Source: Aplectana chamaeleonis
Lineage: Eukaryota; Nematoda; Chromadorea; Rhabditida; Cosmocercidae
DNA length: 64,000 nucleotides
Direction of reading: 5' to 3'
Assembly (NCBI GenBank): GCA_029168955.1
Contig: JAPDOI010000267.1
Coordinates: 744,001-808,000 of the forward strand
A program made the position numbers and the translations under genes. How positions within the stretch are numbered: position 1 is the stretch's first letter; each line of letters opens with the position of its first letter. Shown here piece by piece: positions 9,965 through 20,137 of the stretch. The notes beneath the pieces were generated by a model that was not told the DNA's origin, searched no databases, and was given only the letters and a program-made list of their open reading frames with translations.

Positions 9965-10932
9965 ACCGGGGGTGCGATTCATGAACGCACATTCGTTGAT
10001 CTGGTTTGGTTAGGGTTTGGCTTGGTTTGCAAGCCCCCGCGTAACCAAACCACTTCCCCGCGCTAACCAGCGATTCATGAATGTTTTCGCCGGCTTGGTT
10101 TGCAAACCGGGTGTCAAAACGTGTTTGAAGCTGGTAAATCGATGCCAGCTAATCAATTCTGTCGGTGTCAGTGTCCGTCTTTTTTATTCTTGCTGTTTTT
10201 CATGATTATTCACTGTGAAAAGTTTAATTATATGGGTTATGAAAATTCAATTGATTTCAAGGTCAGAGTTACTCGCAAACTGCTCGCTTTTTTCACGTAT
10301 TTACCGTTGTTCAGAGTGAAATTGCTGTTCCAAAAAGAATAAATACGTGCGATGTCTCTGTTGTGGTGACTTAGGGCGAGACAAGGACATGTATGGTAAA
10401 CTCCCAGCGAGTTTGCAGCTTCATGTAAGTTTCCGAACGACAATAATAGGAACAAAGAGAAGGATCGCAGTGAGAGCGGTGAAAAATCGTCTAGTGCGCG
10501 CCAATGCGAATGCCGCTGTCGCCATGACGCGCTAGACGAAAATTGGGGTGGGTGTAGTTAACGCGCTCCACTGATAATCGTTTTCGGCGACGCCTAGACA
10601 AATGGTTGTCAACGGCTCCGGGGGGGGAGGGGTTCCGCTCTGAATATTTGCCGAGCCGTCGTGCCCTAAGACTGCCTGGGATTGAAAAAGAAAACATAAC
10701 GTCACATTAAAAATTTAGTGAAATTGCACAATCTGCACGGAATTGAACGTCTGGCTGGCTAACCGCACTTAACCCACCCTAACCAGCCTGCCTTTCCGAG
10801 GTGGGTTGGATTCTAGCCCACCCGTGACCCAGAGATAGCCAAAGCGGAGCTTGATGAATCGCTGGTTTGCAACCAACCGAAAACAAACCCTAACCAAACC
10901 AGCGAATGTGCGTTCATGAATCGCTCCCCGGT
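9965..10932. mobile_element. 968-bp TIR element
   Basis: The left end ACCGGGGGTGCGATTCATGA and the reverse complement of the right end (ACCGGGGAGCGATTCATGA) match. The arms continue through ACGCACATTCG and GTTTGGTTAGGGTTTG. A second CAGCGATTCATGAATG lies inside at about 10067, so it may be a composite. No protein. Superfamily unknown. Confidence 0.6.
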
Positions 10933-11167
10933 AGACGGCAAGCCTCCCTTGTAACAGACAGGATTATAATTTGCCACCGGCACAAAATTCTCACGGAAGT
11001 GAAGTAGTTTTTCTTGCCAGAGTTTTCCACGAGTAAGCCCGAATATCGTGTTATCTTAGTCACCGGTGAGGCTGTTTCTCTAATCCCTAGTGTGTTCAGC
11101 TTCAGCCGCTCACCTCCGGAGAATGACGGTGTGTGAATGAAAACACACCGCTCTCAATTTCTTTTAG

Positions 11168-11650
11168 GCCCCGGTCAGACTTCGTCGAAAAACCTGCTGA
11201 GTCCGACTGAGTCCGAATGAGTCCGGGGTGGAAAAACCTTCTGAGTCCCACTGAGTCCGGTTGCCCCCAGCGCCAACCAACTCCTCTGCGAAACACGCAA
11301 TTGATAGTGACGATTATCACCTCAGCTGTGAATCGGAACGTGTTTGGTGGCTGATTTTTCATGTTTTCAACATGTCTGAATCTGATTTCCGTATCAGCAG
11401 CAGGTGGGGCAGAGCGCAGACGACGAGAGTCGAGATGCGGCGGGACTCGGCAGGTCGCAGTCGGCCGAAAAAATGCACCAAAATCACGTGAGAAACACCT
11501 ATATCGACCGGGTGGGGTGAGGATGATTTCGGTGGGACTCAGTCGGTGCATTGACCCCGCCCTTGTACGCATGAGAACCATCATTATCGACCGGGGGGAT
11601 TGCGGTGGGCATCAGACGGTCGCAGTCGGACTCAGTAGGTTGATTTTTTT
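11168..11650. mobile_element. Inverted-repeat element with GAGTCC motif arrays
   Basis: The left side carries AAACCTGCTGAGTCCGACTG with short GAGTCCGA reiterations. The right side carries the inverse, CGCAGTCGGACTCAGTAGGTT. Further GGGACTCAGTCGG and GTCGCAGTCGG copies lie between. A foldback non-autonomous element is the likeliest reading; ends are approximate. Confidence 0.4.
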
Positions 11651-11719
11651 GCACCCATTTCCCACGTTTCATTTGCACACATTTCATTTCTTGAGACGAT
11701 TCCTCACTGTCAAGTAGTA

Positions 11720-12260
11720 GAATGTGAAAAGCATTGAGCGAATAAGGAATATTGAATCTTTTCTAATGAATCGTTTTTCATGCTGTTTCTAAGGCAGTGA
11801 GGCTTAGCCTATCGTCGAAAACCTCAGAAATTACGAGTAATACCGGAGCTATAAAGGGTAAGGGGTGTAGTTCACGAGGTTCTGCTCTGCAGAAAAGTTT
11901 TTCAAATCCACCAATCAAATCACCCAAGTTCCGCTTGGCTCTCCAAGTTTGATGTTGTTACTAGCGTGATTTATTCCTAAGAAATCCGATCTCATATCTC
12001 GTTTTCTGAGGTTGAAATGGATCGAGCTCAAGACGGACTGTGATGAGTGAGAAGAATAATTAGACTTTCTGCTAACTAGTAGGCTAGAAAATCCCTCTGT
12101 AGTCCTAGGACTGATTAATGGCGGTTTTTCCTTGCATGAGTGGAATCACTTACTTGGGAATTGGAAGAAGATGTTCTTCCCAAATCAGTTTAAAGGACGT
12201 TCTTATGGTCTGTTCTATACACTTTGAGCTTCGCATAAGCTGTTGAGATTGGTCTCGTGG
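11720..12260. other. Unassigned interior sequence
   Basis: No gene or repeat partner was recognised. It is the internal part of the 3.5-kb long-TIR element next to its right arm. Confidence 0.3.
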
Positions 12261-12545
12261 GTTCTCACAGTGATGTTGCTTCTGTAATAGGAAGAGCTGG
12301 GAGTAGTTCCGCCTCTTAACCTTAGAGAAGAGTGAATTTTTGTTTTCATGCCACATATTGTATTATTTTTACTTCCCGAGATTCGTCAGTAGAGTATTAA
12401 GAGGAGCTAGGTACTCGTTTCGCCTGCATATCCCGTTCTCTCGCATGTACGGGGTTTTGGTTGAGTGTATAATCGTGCTCCAATCGTACGAACGCACGCG
12501 CCGCGAATTTGCGTCGCACGCGTCGCGCCAGCCGGCCCCCGGTGG

Positions 12546-12750
12546 TGAATCACTTTCTGTAAAGCCATTCATGGTAGAACTCAGACACCTGGCCGGTTGT
12601 GCGGCGCGGGAATGTCGGTGGCGCCGCGAAGACACTCCGAGGGGCCACTGATATTGCACCGGCGTGCAACCGCCCCCCACCGCCAAACATCCGATTCTCC
12701 ACCGCCATTCAAACGTTTTCGAAACGCGGTGCAACCGTTTCAAGATGAAT
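12546..12750. repeat. Dispersed repeat (GCCATT-ATGGTAG family)
   Basis: GTAAAGCCATTCATGGTAGA and CAGACACCTGGCCGGTTGT recur in inverted or partial form at 19160-19180 (ACAACCGGCCAGGTGTCTG) and 20510-20540 (CTACCATCAATGGCTTTAC). This is an old interspersed repeat of unknown type. Confidence 0.35.
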
Positions 12751-12759
12751 ATGGAGCAG

Positions 12760-13197
12760 GATTTTGCTCCTTATTAAGGCGTTATCGTACTAGTTCACTC
12801 ACAATCCACTGTGAGTGGAATAATTTATTGCCCACATGTTATACTGCTTCACGTCGTTGTGAATTTCTAGAAAATAACATCGAATTCATTTTATTAGGAG
12901 GAACTGCCACGATCACTACTTTTACAACAAATAAGGCGAACGTCTCAACTATATAAGATAATTTCAACAACAAGAATTTTAGCCTACTTAGTGGAATCTA
13001 ATATAATAAATTGCTACGAAACAATATGTGATAATTGTATTCACAACCAGAAAAGCAAAGAAAATCAACAATCATCTTCTCACAAGCATTCAGGAAAGAA
13101 AAAAAGAATACTTTTCAGTTCACGAAACAGGAGATTTTTCATAGACCACAATGTGGAACAAATTTTTTTCCATAAAGAAAAAAAAACCAATACATAG
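12760..13197. other. AT-rich spacer, nothing recognised
   Basis: No gene, repeat or RNA signature was recognised before the foldback element that begins near 13198. Confidence 0.3.
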
Positions 13198-13367
13198 AAT
13201 TTTTGAAAATTTAGCTTCCTGGCAAAAGTAACGATTTGGTAATGTCAAAAAAGTTTTTAAAATGTCTTGAAATATCTTAGAAATGATTTGGCGTAAAATA
13301 GCCTTAAGTAGTAAAAAAGCTAGGAAATGAAGTGAAATAACTAAAAATACGATTTGGCGGTCAATGA

Positions 13368-13440
13368 GCTGCCGAGATGTCGTACGTTCGTGCCGTGGCA
13401 GTGTGGAGGAAAGAAGATCGCCTCCGTGCAAACCGACGTC
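13368..13440 (+). ncRNA. HDV-like self-cleaving ribozyme candidate (E1)
   Basis: The first 73 nt can be folded by eye as a double pseudoknot. P1 is GCUGCC with GGCAGU (nt 1-6/30-35). P2 is GAUGUCG with CGACGUC (9-15/67-73). P3 is ACG with CGU (17-19/27-29), closing the 7-nt loop UUCGUGC. P4 is UGGAGG with CCUCCG (37-42/54-59). The joining segment UGCAAAC puts a cytosine (nt 62, position 13429) four nucleotides before the P2 strand, where the catalytic cytosine of HDV ribozymes sits. Cleavage would leave G1 as the 5' end, which equals the boundary set by the target duplication. P1.1 pairing is not resolved. Activity is inferred. Confidence 0.7.
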
Positions 13441-14315
13441 AACCCCTCCGAGAAGAGGGTTTTTGTCATGGGAGAGGTGCTGGTCGGCCGCAGCTCTCCT
13501 GAGGATTTTACTACAGAGGGCCGGCGTCGAGAGGAATCCAGGTCCAGAGCAGAAGTATCCATGTGCCACCTGCAGCAAGGATGTTACCTGGCATAAAACA
13601 AGTGTCCAGTGCTTCGGATGCCAAAGGTGGGTGCACTTCTCCTGTTCGGGCCTCAGTTCTGTGAGGCATCATGACTCATCCTTTCGTTGTGTTCTATGCT
13701 CTGCCCCCAGCAACTCTGATTCCTCAAGTACCAATCGCCCCCTCTCCATTGTTCGCATGAATCTCAACGGCCTTCGCCACAAGTTATCTGAACTCTCTCT
13801 ATTCGCACGTTCTCATCACCCGGATGTTATCATGGTTCAAGAAACCAAGCTCTCTCCATCTACCACTTATCCCCAACCTAACATTCCGGGCTACACCGCC
13901 TATCACATTCCAAGGTCTGCTCTTGGGGGCGGAGTGTCTACTTTCGTGCAATCTGCCATACCTTCTCATATTATCCCTAATACTCCTAAGGACGGTACTC
14001 TCGAGTACATTCCTGTCCACCTCCCCCTCAAAACCCCTTTATCTCTATTCAACATCTATATTCCTCCTATAACATCTTGTCCCCGTCTTACAACCCCATA
14101 CCCCTCCTTAAGCAGTTGCACGACGGCTCACACTCCCTTCAGCTGTCTTTGCGGGTGACTTCAATGCTCACACGTTCTGTTCTGCTCTTGACTCTGACGC
14201 CAGAGGGGATGACGTCGAGGAATGGGCTGAGGAGTGCGATCTGGTTATCCTCAATGATGACCAGCCCACTCGTCTCCCTGGCTGCGGCCGACCTTCTAGC
14301 CCAGATATCTCTCTT
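13377..14315 (+). pseudogene. E1 5' coding part: leader, 2A, PHD finger, endonuclease (frameshifted)
   Basis: From the AUG at 13377 the frame breaks near 13450; one nucleotide is missing relative to E6. It resumes as a leader ending LLRILLQRAGVERNPGP, a 2A-like ribosome-skipping motif. A PHD finger follows at about 13555-13695 with spacing C-x2-C-x12-C-x2-C-x4-H-x2-C-x14-C-x2-C and Phe two residues before the last Cys pair. The AP-endonuclease starts at INLNGLR-like residues (13760) and shows VQETKLSP. Two more frame changes near 14095 and 14140 precede AGDFNAHT (14142-14185). This copy cannot make the whole protein. Confidence 0.75.
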
Positions 14316-16733
14316 GTGTCATCCAATCTTTCTAATGCTTGCACGTGGTCCACATCCACAACTCTCTCCAGTGATCACATTCCCGTCTTTGTCTATATTG
14401 ATCTCTCTGGCTCTCTTGCCCCTTACTCTGGTTTTCGTCATCGTACATATCTTAATTTAGGCCTAGCAGACTGGACCCTGTTCAGAGATGTTGCACTTCG
14501 CCATGCGGTCGACTACCCATGGAATGGTGATGTCCATCAGAAAGAACGTCATTTAACAAGTGCCATCCGCAAGGCCATGAAAGCAGCAATTCCTGAGGGT
14601 CGTGTCAAGACCTTTTTTCCATATGTCAGCAGGGAAATACTGCAGAAGATAAGAACCAGAGATGAGAAGAGAGCCGCGGACCATCTAGACCCGGACATAG
14701 CTGTGCTGGATAATGAGATCAAGCAGGATCTGGATAAGAACAAGAAGGAATGCTGGGAGAAGTTCACTGAAAAGCTGAATTTCAAGGCTGACGGAACTAC
14801 GACGTGGAAAGTGTTGAGGAAAATTTCCGGCAAGTCCGCTCCCTCGATGAGCTCCGCTATTGAGTTCGAGGAGAACGTCTTCAAATCAGGGAAAGCGGCT
14901 GCTTATGCGCTCGGCAAGAACTTCTTCATCACACGTGCCAAGCGAGGCGTGCAAAACAGAGTCACGGTTAGAGAACTGAGCCGGTTGCCGCTCATGAACG
15001 CTTCTGAGGCCTTTACTCTCACGCAAGTAGAGAAGGCTATCAAAGAAATGCGGAATTCGAAGGCTATCGGACCTGACGGTATCTCCCCAGCCATCCTGAA
15101 GAAGCTTCCCATGGAACTTCTACCGATGCTTGCAGATATCATCAACACTTCTTTCCGGACCTGCATTCTACCCCAAGCTTGGAAGACAGCTAATGTGATA
15201 CCGTTGCCAAAGCCAGGCAAGTCCCATAGTACGGCAAAAGGCTTTCGACCTATTAGCCTTTTATCTCCCGTTGCCAAATTAGCTGAAAAGTTGATCGTGA
15301 GGGACCTGGCTGAGCAAAATGAGCGACAGCAGCATCAGCATGGGTTCCGGAAACTTCACTCTACTACTACTGCTCTATTGGAGATCGTGAGCTTTGCGGT
15401 CGACGGATTCAACATGAGAAAGCCCCTAAGAACGGTGGCCGTCGCCCTCGACCTGACCAAAGCGTTTGACTCTGTTAACTTGGGACTGCTGTCCGACAAA
15501 CTGCTGAAGTCCTCGCTGCCATCCTGGCAGAAGCGATGGATTGCAGCGTTTACTAATGGCCGCCGGGCTAAGGTTCAATTCCAGAATCACGTATCCGATA
15601 GCATTCCAATCGCAGCTGGTGTTCCGCAAGGCGGAGTGTTGTCCCCTGCCCTATTCAGCCTGTATCTTGAGGATCTTCCCGAGCCACCACAGGATATAAA
15701 GATTGTTTTGTACGCCGAAGACATCACCATCATGTGTCAGGACCGTGACCTGCAAGTAGCCGCTAACAAGATCAGCGCCTATCTCGTCGAGTTGAAGCTT
15801 TTCCTCGATAATATGATGCTCACAGTCTCTGCTGCAAAGTCTTCTGTATCAGTGTTCACAACAAGCACCAAGGAACGCAGTGCCCACCCAGATGTGCTGC
15901 TTGGTCTTATACTCTATCCGTCACTGAAGTTCCACAAAAACGCGGAACAGAAACAGACAGTCGTCAAGGCAAAGCTTAATATTCTGGGAGCTCTCAGAGG
16001 AACATCATGGGGAAGCAGCCGGGAGACTATACTGAGAACCTACAGAGAAATACTTCAGCCGGCTCTGGAATATGCGGCACCAGTGTGGCAGCACCTGGCG
16101 TCAGACAGCTCCTGGAATAAGCTGCAGCGTATACAGAATGCTGCGCTTAGAATCGCTACCGGTTGTGCAAGGAGCTCTCCTATAGAACATCTTCACGCGG
16201 AGGCCTGCATATTGCCAGTTAAGGAGCATTGTGAACTCCAGGCACAGCAGATGTATATTTATGTTCTGAGACAGCCAAATCATCCGGCAAAGAGAATTAT
16301 GAAGCCCATTAGAGAGAGGTCGATTAGGACGCCGTTCGCAGATGCTCCTCGTAAAGTTGATGTACAGAGATGGGCCGACTCTAACATGGAAAGGCTTCGT
16401 CTTCTGCGCGAGGAGCACACCCAGTTTGTTCGAGGATATTTGGAGAAGGCGGCTGTGAACCCTATTTTAGGAGCAGTGCCGCCTCGGGTTTGCGAGACCG
16501 AGTCTCAACTCGGCCGGCGAGCCAGATGTGCTCTAGCCTCGCTGCGCTGTGGTATTCTGCTAATGTCCTACGCCAACAAGATCGACAGCAGCCGACCAGA
16601 CGCATGCCCGGACTGTGGTGCTCCCGGACACGACACGGCGCACTTGTTCATGTGCCCGAAGAGACCTACCTCCTTAACATCAATGGACCTCTGGACGAAT
16701 CCTGTGAAGGCCGCCCAGTTCCTCAACCTATGA
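14316..16733 (+). CDS. E1 endonuclease C-end and reverse transcriptase (open 805 aa)
   Basis: The product would copy element RNA at a nicked chromosomal site (target-primed reverse transcription). Residues 19-21 (SDH) end the AP-endonuclease, with His as catalytic residue. Reverse transcriptase motifs follow: GPDGISPA (252-259), LDLTKAFD (378-385), GVPQGGVLSP (435-444). The C-end has a CPDCGAPGH...H...C zinc motif typical of this retrotransposon group. Two defects are visible although the frame is open. The YADD box reads YAED (466-469), replacing the first catalytic Asp. Fourteen codons are missing after HPDV, with two more missing near the C-end. Likely inactive. Confidence 0.85.
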   Translation: MSSNLSNACTWSTSTTLSSDHIPVFVYIDLSGSLAPYSGFRHRTYLNLGLADWTLFRDVALRHAVDYPWNGDVHQKERHLTSAIRKAMKAAIPEGRVKTFFPYVSREILQKIRTRDEKRAADHLDPDIAVLDNEIKQDLDKNKKECWEKFTEKLNFKADGTTTWKVLRKISGKSAPSMSSAIEFEENVFKSGKAAAYALGKNFFITRAKRGVQNRVTVRELSRLPLMNASEAFTLTQVEKAIKEMRNSKAIGPDGISPAILKKLPMELLPMLADIINTSFRTCILPQAWKTANVIPLPKPGKSHSTAKGFRPISLLSPVAKLAEKLIVRDLAEQNERQQHQHGFRKLHSTTTALLEIVSFAVDGFNMRKPLRTVAVALDLTKAFDSVNLGLLSDKLLKSSLPSWQKRWIAAFTNGRRAKVQFQNHVSDSIPIAAGVPQGGVLSPALFSLYLEDLPEPPQDIKIVLYAEDITIMCQDRDLQVAANKISAYLVELKLFLDNMMLTVSAAKSSVSVFTTSTKERSAHPDVLLGLILYPSLKFHKNAEQKQTVVKAKLNILGALRGTSWGSSRETILRTYREILQPALEYAAPVWQHLASDSSWNKLQRIQNAALRIATGCARSSPIEHLHAEACILPVKEHCELQAQQMYIYVLRQPNHPAKRIMKPIRERSIRTPFADAPRKVDVQRWADSNMERLRLLREEHTQFVRGYLEKAAVNPILGAVPPRVCETESQLGRRARCALASLRCGILLMSYANKIDSSRPDACPDCGAPGHDTAHLFMCPKRPTSLTSMDLWTNPVKAAQFLNL

Positions 16734-17329
16734 CAAAAACCACTGTGAGGCTGCAGAAGAAGAAGAAGGCGGTCAATGATAAACTAACTAGCGATCAGTA
16801 AAAACAAAGGGATCAGATTTCACAAGCTTCTCCGTTAAACTTATCAAAGCGAAATCAAGCGCGATATGGAATGGAGCGTTGCGTTCACCTAGCTTGACCC
16901 ATGCTGATTCCCTTATTACAGATTTCGAAAATGGCTTAATGTTTCCGTTGATCGCTTGATTTTGCTTTGATAAGTTTAACGGAGAAGCTTGTGAAATCTG
17001 ATCCGTCTGTCTTTACTTATCGCTAGTTAGTTCACTATTGACCGCCAAATCGTATTTTTAGTTATTTCACTTCATTTCCTAGCTTTTTCTTACTACTTAA
17101 TGCTATTTTACTCCAAATCATTTCTAAGATATTTCAAGACATTTTAAAAACTTTTTTGACATTACCAAATCGTTACTTTTGCCAGGAAGCTAAATTTTCA
17201 AAAATTTCACATTATTTGACGAAAGGTTCCCTTTCTGACATGAATTTTGCTCAACGATTTCCAGTTTGGAAAGATGAAACATCTAACAGACAATATTGTC
17301 GTACGAGTACAATCTTTGAATTTTATGAC

Positions 17330-17670
17330 CCACAACCATAAAAATTCCACTCATTCCCGCATTTGTGCAACACGTGAAAAATCGATATTATTGATCATAA
17401 ATATTTGGCTTTGCATGATGAGAAGAATTTCCCAAGCAAGGTTCTTAGACCATCAACAATCAACACTCATTGCGGCAGTTTGTGCAACAGGCCAAAAATC
17501 GATATTATTGATTGCTGTTAATCGGTGATGTTTGATGAGTAAAATTCCTAAACCAAGAGATTCATACCCATCAACAATTACCACTCCTCGTCGCATTTTG
17601 TGCAATAAGCGCGAAAATCGATAATATTGATTATCGATCGATGACGTGTCATGAGTACGAAATCTGACAA
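17330..17670. repeat. Three tandem units of about 117-119 bp
   Basis: AATCGATATTATTGAT or a close variant recurs at about 17380, 17497 and 17616. In each unit it is preceded by an ATTTGTGCAA-like segment and an AACAATCAACACTC-like segment. The units have diverged, so this is an old local tandem duplication with no coding signal. Confidence 0.65.
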
Positions 17671-17689
17671 GTTTAGTACTTACCCCTAA

Positions 17690-19030
17690 TGACCTATGTT
17701 AATTGGCTGCAGATCCACCCACATACCCTGCTCTCCACAGCCGTAACATGCCCCAGCAGATTTCGCGCTCCACGGCTAATTTAGTATGTAAACCCACGAA
17801 TTTGAGGTACCCTTCAAAAATAAGGTATCAAGTTCAAATTGGAATAGGAGCGACCTGCATCCATTTTCAGCCTCCTGTCCAAAAATGAGCTTCCTAGCTC
17901 AATTTTAAGTGTACCCACAAGTTGGTGAACGCCAACTGAAAAAAAAACAAGATTAACACCAAAATCGAGAGGTTTTTCCAATTTTTCTCGAAAATCAGGT
18001 AATCAATCCAAATCATTTTCGTGTGTTAACACCAACTTTTTGCGCTCTTTTCAATGCAGTTTGGAGCTAACTCCTACGTTTCCTCTGAACTTAGATTTCG
18101 AAAAAGCGGTTGCGCGCGGGGCACCACAATATAACTGGGTTAGCAATATATTAAACTAAGAACAGAGAATGGAGACCGGTAACAATTTAAAAGACACGTT
18201 TTCGAGTACCCCTTTGATGAAAACCCATCGAAAAAAAACCCCGTTCTTTCTTTCAATCACGAAAACATGAAATTTTAACGTCTACAAAACTATATAAAAT
18301 CTAACTAAAATATCTACTATCAGCAACAAGGGATACACCGGTAACAAAATTAAATTACAAGTCATTTACGACCTAACTGAGGTCACGGGTACTGGATTTT
18401 TCCTCTTTAACATGAAAAACATGAAAAATTCATAAATCCAAACTATCTGAATTACATCTCACCTTCCCGCTGAATTTCGTTTTTTTTTTGTTTTATGCCG
18501 CCCGTTTTATTTTGGTTGCCATGTTTTTTTATCGCAAAACAGACTCAATATCTTGAATATCTACGCCATAGCTTTGGACGGAAGATGAGATATAATTTAA
18601 GAAAACTATGTGCAGCAGAGTCAACGACAAGGATTACCTACAGCAGGAGATGTGGAAACTGTCAGGTGTCGATTTCGGCCGTTTCTACCATCCTTCAATT
18701 GTCCGCGTCAGTAGGGGTAGCTGCTCGCTTTCCAAGACGCTGGAAAATTTCAAATTTAATGCGCATACAAGAGGGTAAAAATGTGTAACCTACCTTATTG
18801 GTAAGCCATTTATGGAACTCCTCATCATATGTGTAGCTGCGCCGTGCATTTCATCGCAATATCTGAAGTGGAGTGGGTGTTTCATGAAATCCAGTGTGGT
18901 ATAATGAAATGACGATGTGCGTGATAATCTGGGCACAAATAATGAATATTTGGAGAAAAAAGAACGGCCAGCGATTGAATGAAAGTGGGGAGAGAACGAA
19001 AAGCGTTGCAGGAAACTTCGAGAAATCGTG
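17690..19030. other. Unassigned AT-rich spacer
   Basis: A frame at 18495-18788 (97 codons) has no recognised domain and no supporting context. TAAGCCATTTATGGAACTCC at about 18801 recalls the dispersed repeat at 12546. Nothing else was seen. Confidence 0.3.
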
Positions 19031-19159
19031 CGCCGTTCAACCGCTTCTGTGCGAGCGGCTGCGTCGCGTGCCTACTTTATCTGCGGTGCAACGGACAACT
19101 CGACTCCTCCCCGTTTTTGCTCCCGCCGTTGCACCGGCAAGGCCTTTTCCGCCGCCGTA

Positions 19160-19275
19160 CAACCGGCCAGGTGTCTGAGAACTTCGGCGTATTTTGGCTA
19201 CCGTGTCCCGGCAATCGCTCCAGGACCCAAAGCCCGTTTCCCTCGACATCGGGACCGCTTCGCAGCTTCATTGAG
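19160..19275. repeat. Dispersed repeat, inverted partner of 20440-20540
   Basis: ACTTCGGCGTATTTTGGCTA (19180) and CAGGACCCAAAGCCCG are found inverted at 20440-20512 (GGGCTTTGGGTTCTG, CCAAAATACGCCGAAGT). Open frames here come from the high GC content and are not supported as genes. Confidence 0.4.
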
Positions 19276-19936
19276 TTCAATCACGAGCGTTTCCGGTGCG
19301 ATTTCGCTCTGGAGCGTACTAGGTCATCCATGTAGAGGTTGGATCACATCAGAACTTGTCAGCGCAGCGATTTTTTCAAACTTTTAAGCCTAATGTCCTC
19401 GAACTATAGGCGTGATAGCTTAGAAAGGGGCTCTCAAACTGAAAATCTCACGTTGTGTTTATTATTGACTTCATAGGCCTCCTGACTCTCCTGTTTTTGC
19501 GAGGGAAGGAAAACCCCGGGTTGGTGACAACATTGCGGAGTGTGGAAAACCACGGTGTATACACAGAAATCGTTCGTTGCAGAAGTGTATACAATGAACT
19601 ACTTCGCAAATTTTTCATGGGTGGAGCCATAAATGGGATCATAACAAACATGAATTCCCATGATTTCTGTTTTCGCGAAGAAATTTTCCCAAGGGAATTT
19701 TTTTTTCAGTGCCTGCCCTACTCATCAGGCGCAAGGAAAATTTTCCACCAAATCAACTAGAAGTATTCAAACTACGGAGCGTCACTATTTAGGTGTGATT
19801 CACATACCTTTGCCAATTTATTCTTCTGCCTCTACTGCCTGATTTCACTCATTAGGCTGAGAAAACACTGGGCTCTGAATTACGGAAAATCAAGCGTTCG
19901 CGGGAAAGCAAGAAAATGCTTAATTCAAAAAAAGAT

Positions 19937-20131
19937 GGTGCTATGTGGGAAGGGGGGGGGCACTGTTGTATTGCACTTGGCCACGCCCATTTTCCGTGCC
20001 GCAATGGCTCTCCTGATTTTGGCAGGGGAGGGAAACCCCGGGTAGGTGCTCAAATTTAGTGCGGCACAGTAAAATGGGCGTGGCCAAGTCCATCGCGCCT
20101 TAGTGGCCCCTCCCCCTTCCCATATAGCACC
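19937..20131. mobile_element. G-run palindromic MITE, first of a pair
   Basis: The ends are GGTGCTATGTGGGAAGGGG and CCCTTCCCATATAGCACC. Inner inverted arms are TTGGCCACGCCCATTTT and AAAATGGGCGTGGCCAA. The core carries GCAGGGGAGGGAAACCCCGG. It is 195 bp and non-coding. The same structure follows six bases later. Confidence 0.75.
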
Positions 20132-20137
20132 CTGTTC

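Larger units (their letters stand above)
9012..12545. mobile_element. 3.5-kb element with about 275-bp TIRs, heavily invaded
   Basis: 9012-9288 is the inverted copy of about 12265-12545. Both arms carry CCGGCTGGCGCGACGCGTGC, GGAGCACGATT, CATGCGAGAGAA, GAGTACCTAGCTCTTC and TTCTGTAATAG in matching order. Long TIRs suggest a Mutator-like or foldback element. The interior holds at least three other TIR elements; no transposase frame was recognised. Target duplications could not be resolved. Confidence 0.6.
13368..16767 (+). mobile_element. Non-LTR retrotransposon E1 (ribozyme-2A-PHD-EN-RT)
   Basis: A full-length copy of about 3.4 kb. It begins GCTGCCGAGATGTCG and ends in (AAG)n. The 12-bp duplication GGCGGTCAATGA flanks it (13356-13367 and 16768-16779). 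The order is ribozyme-like 5' end, leader with 2A-like motif, PHD finger, AP-type endonuclease, reverse transcriptase, C-terminal zinc motif and a very short 3' UTR. The RT and EN plan puts it in the Jockey/Ingi-Vingi group of APE-type elements; the exact clade is inferred. Compared with E3 and E7 it has a 42-nt in-frame deletion near 15896. Confidence 0.9.
13198..17208. mobile_element. About 600-bp foldback element split by retrotransposon E1
   Basis: 13198-13367 plus 16780-16860 form the left arm, and about 16955-17208 the right arm. The arms share GAAAATTTAGCTTCCTGGCA, AAAAATACGATTTGGCGGTC, AACTAACTAGCGAT and GGATCAGATTTCACAAGCTT. Without the insert the element would be about 600 bp with arms near 250 bp and a loop of about 95 bp. 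The retrotransposon lies in the left arm. No coding capacity of its own. Confidence 0.75.

Noticed and set aside
14316..16733. E1 as an intact, active element
   Set aside because: YAED in the catalytic box, a 14-codon deletion and several 5' frameshifts argue against activity.
18979..19387. Two 118-119 codon frames rich in Arg/Ser/Pro
   Set aside because: They overlap a dispersed repeat present inverted at 20440-20540, and the composition is explained by GC content.
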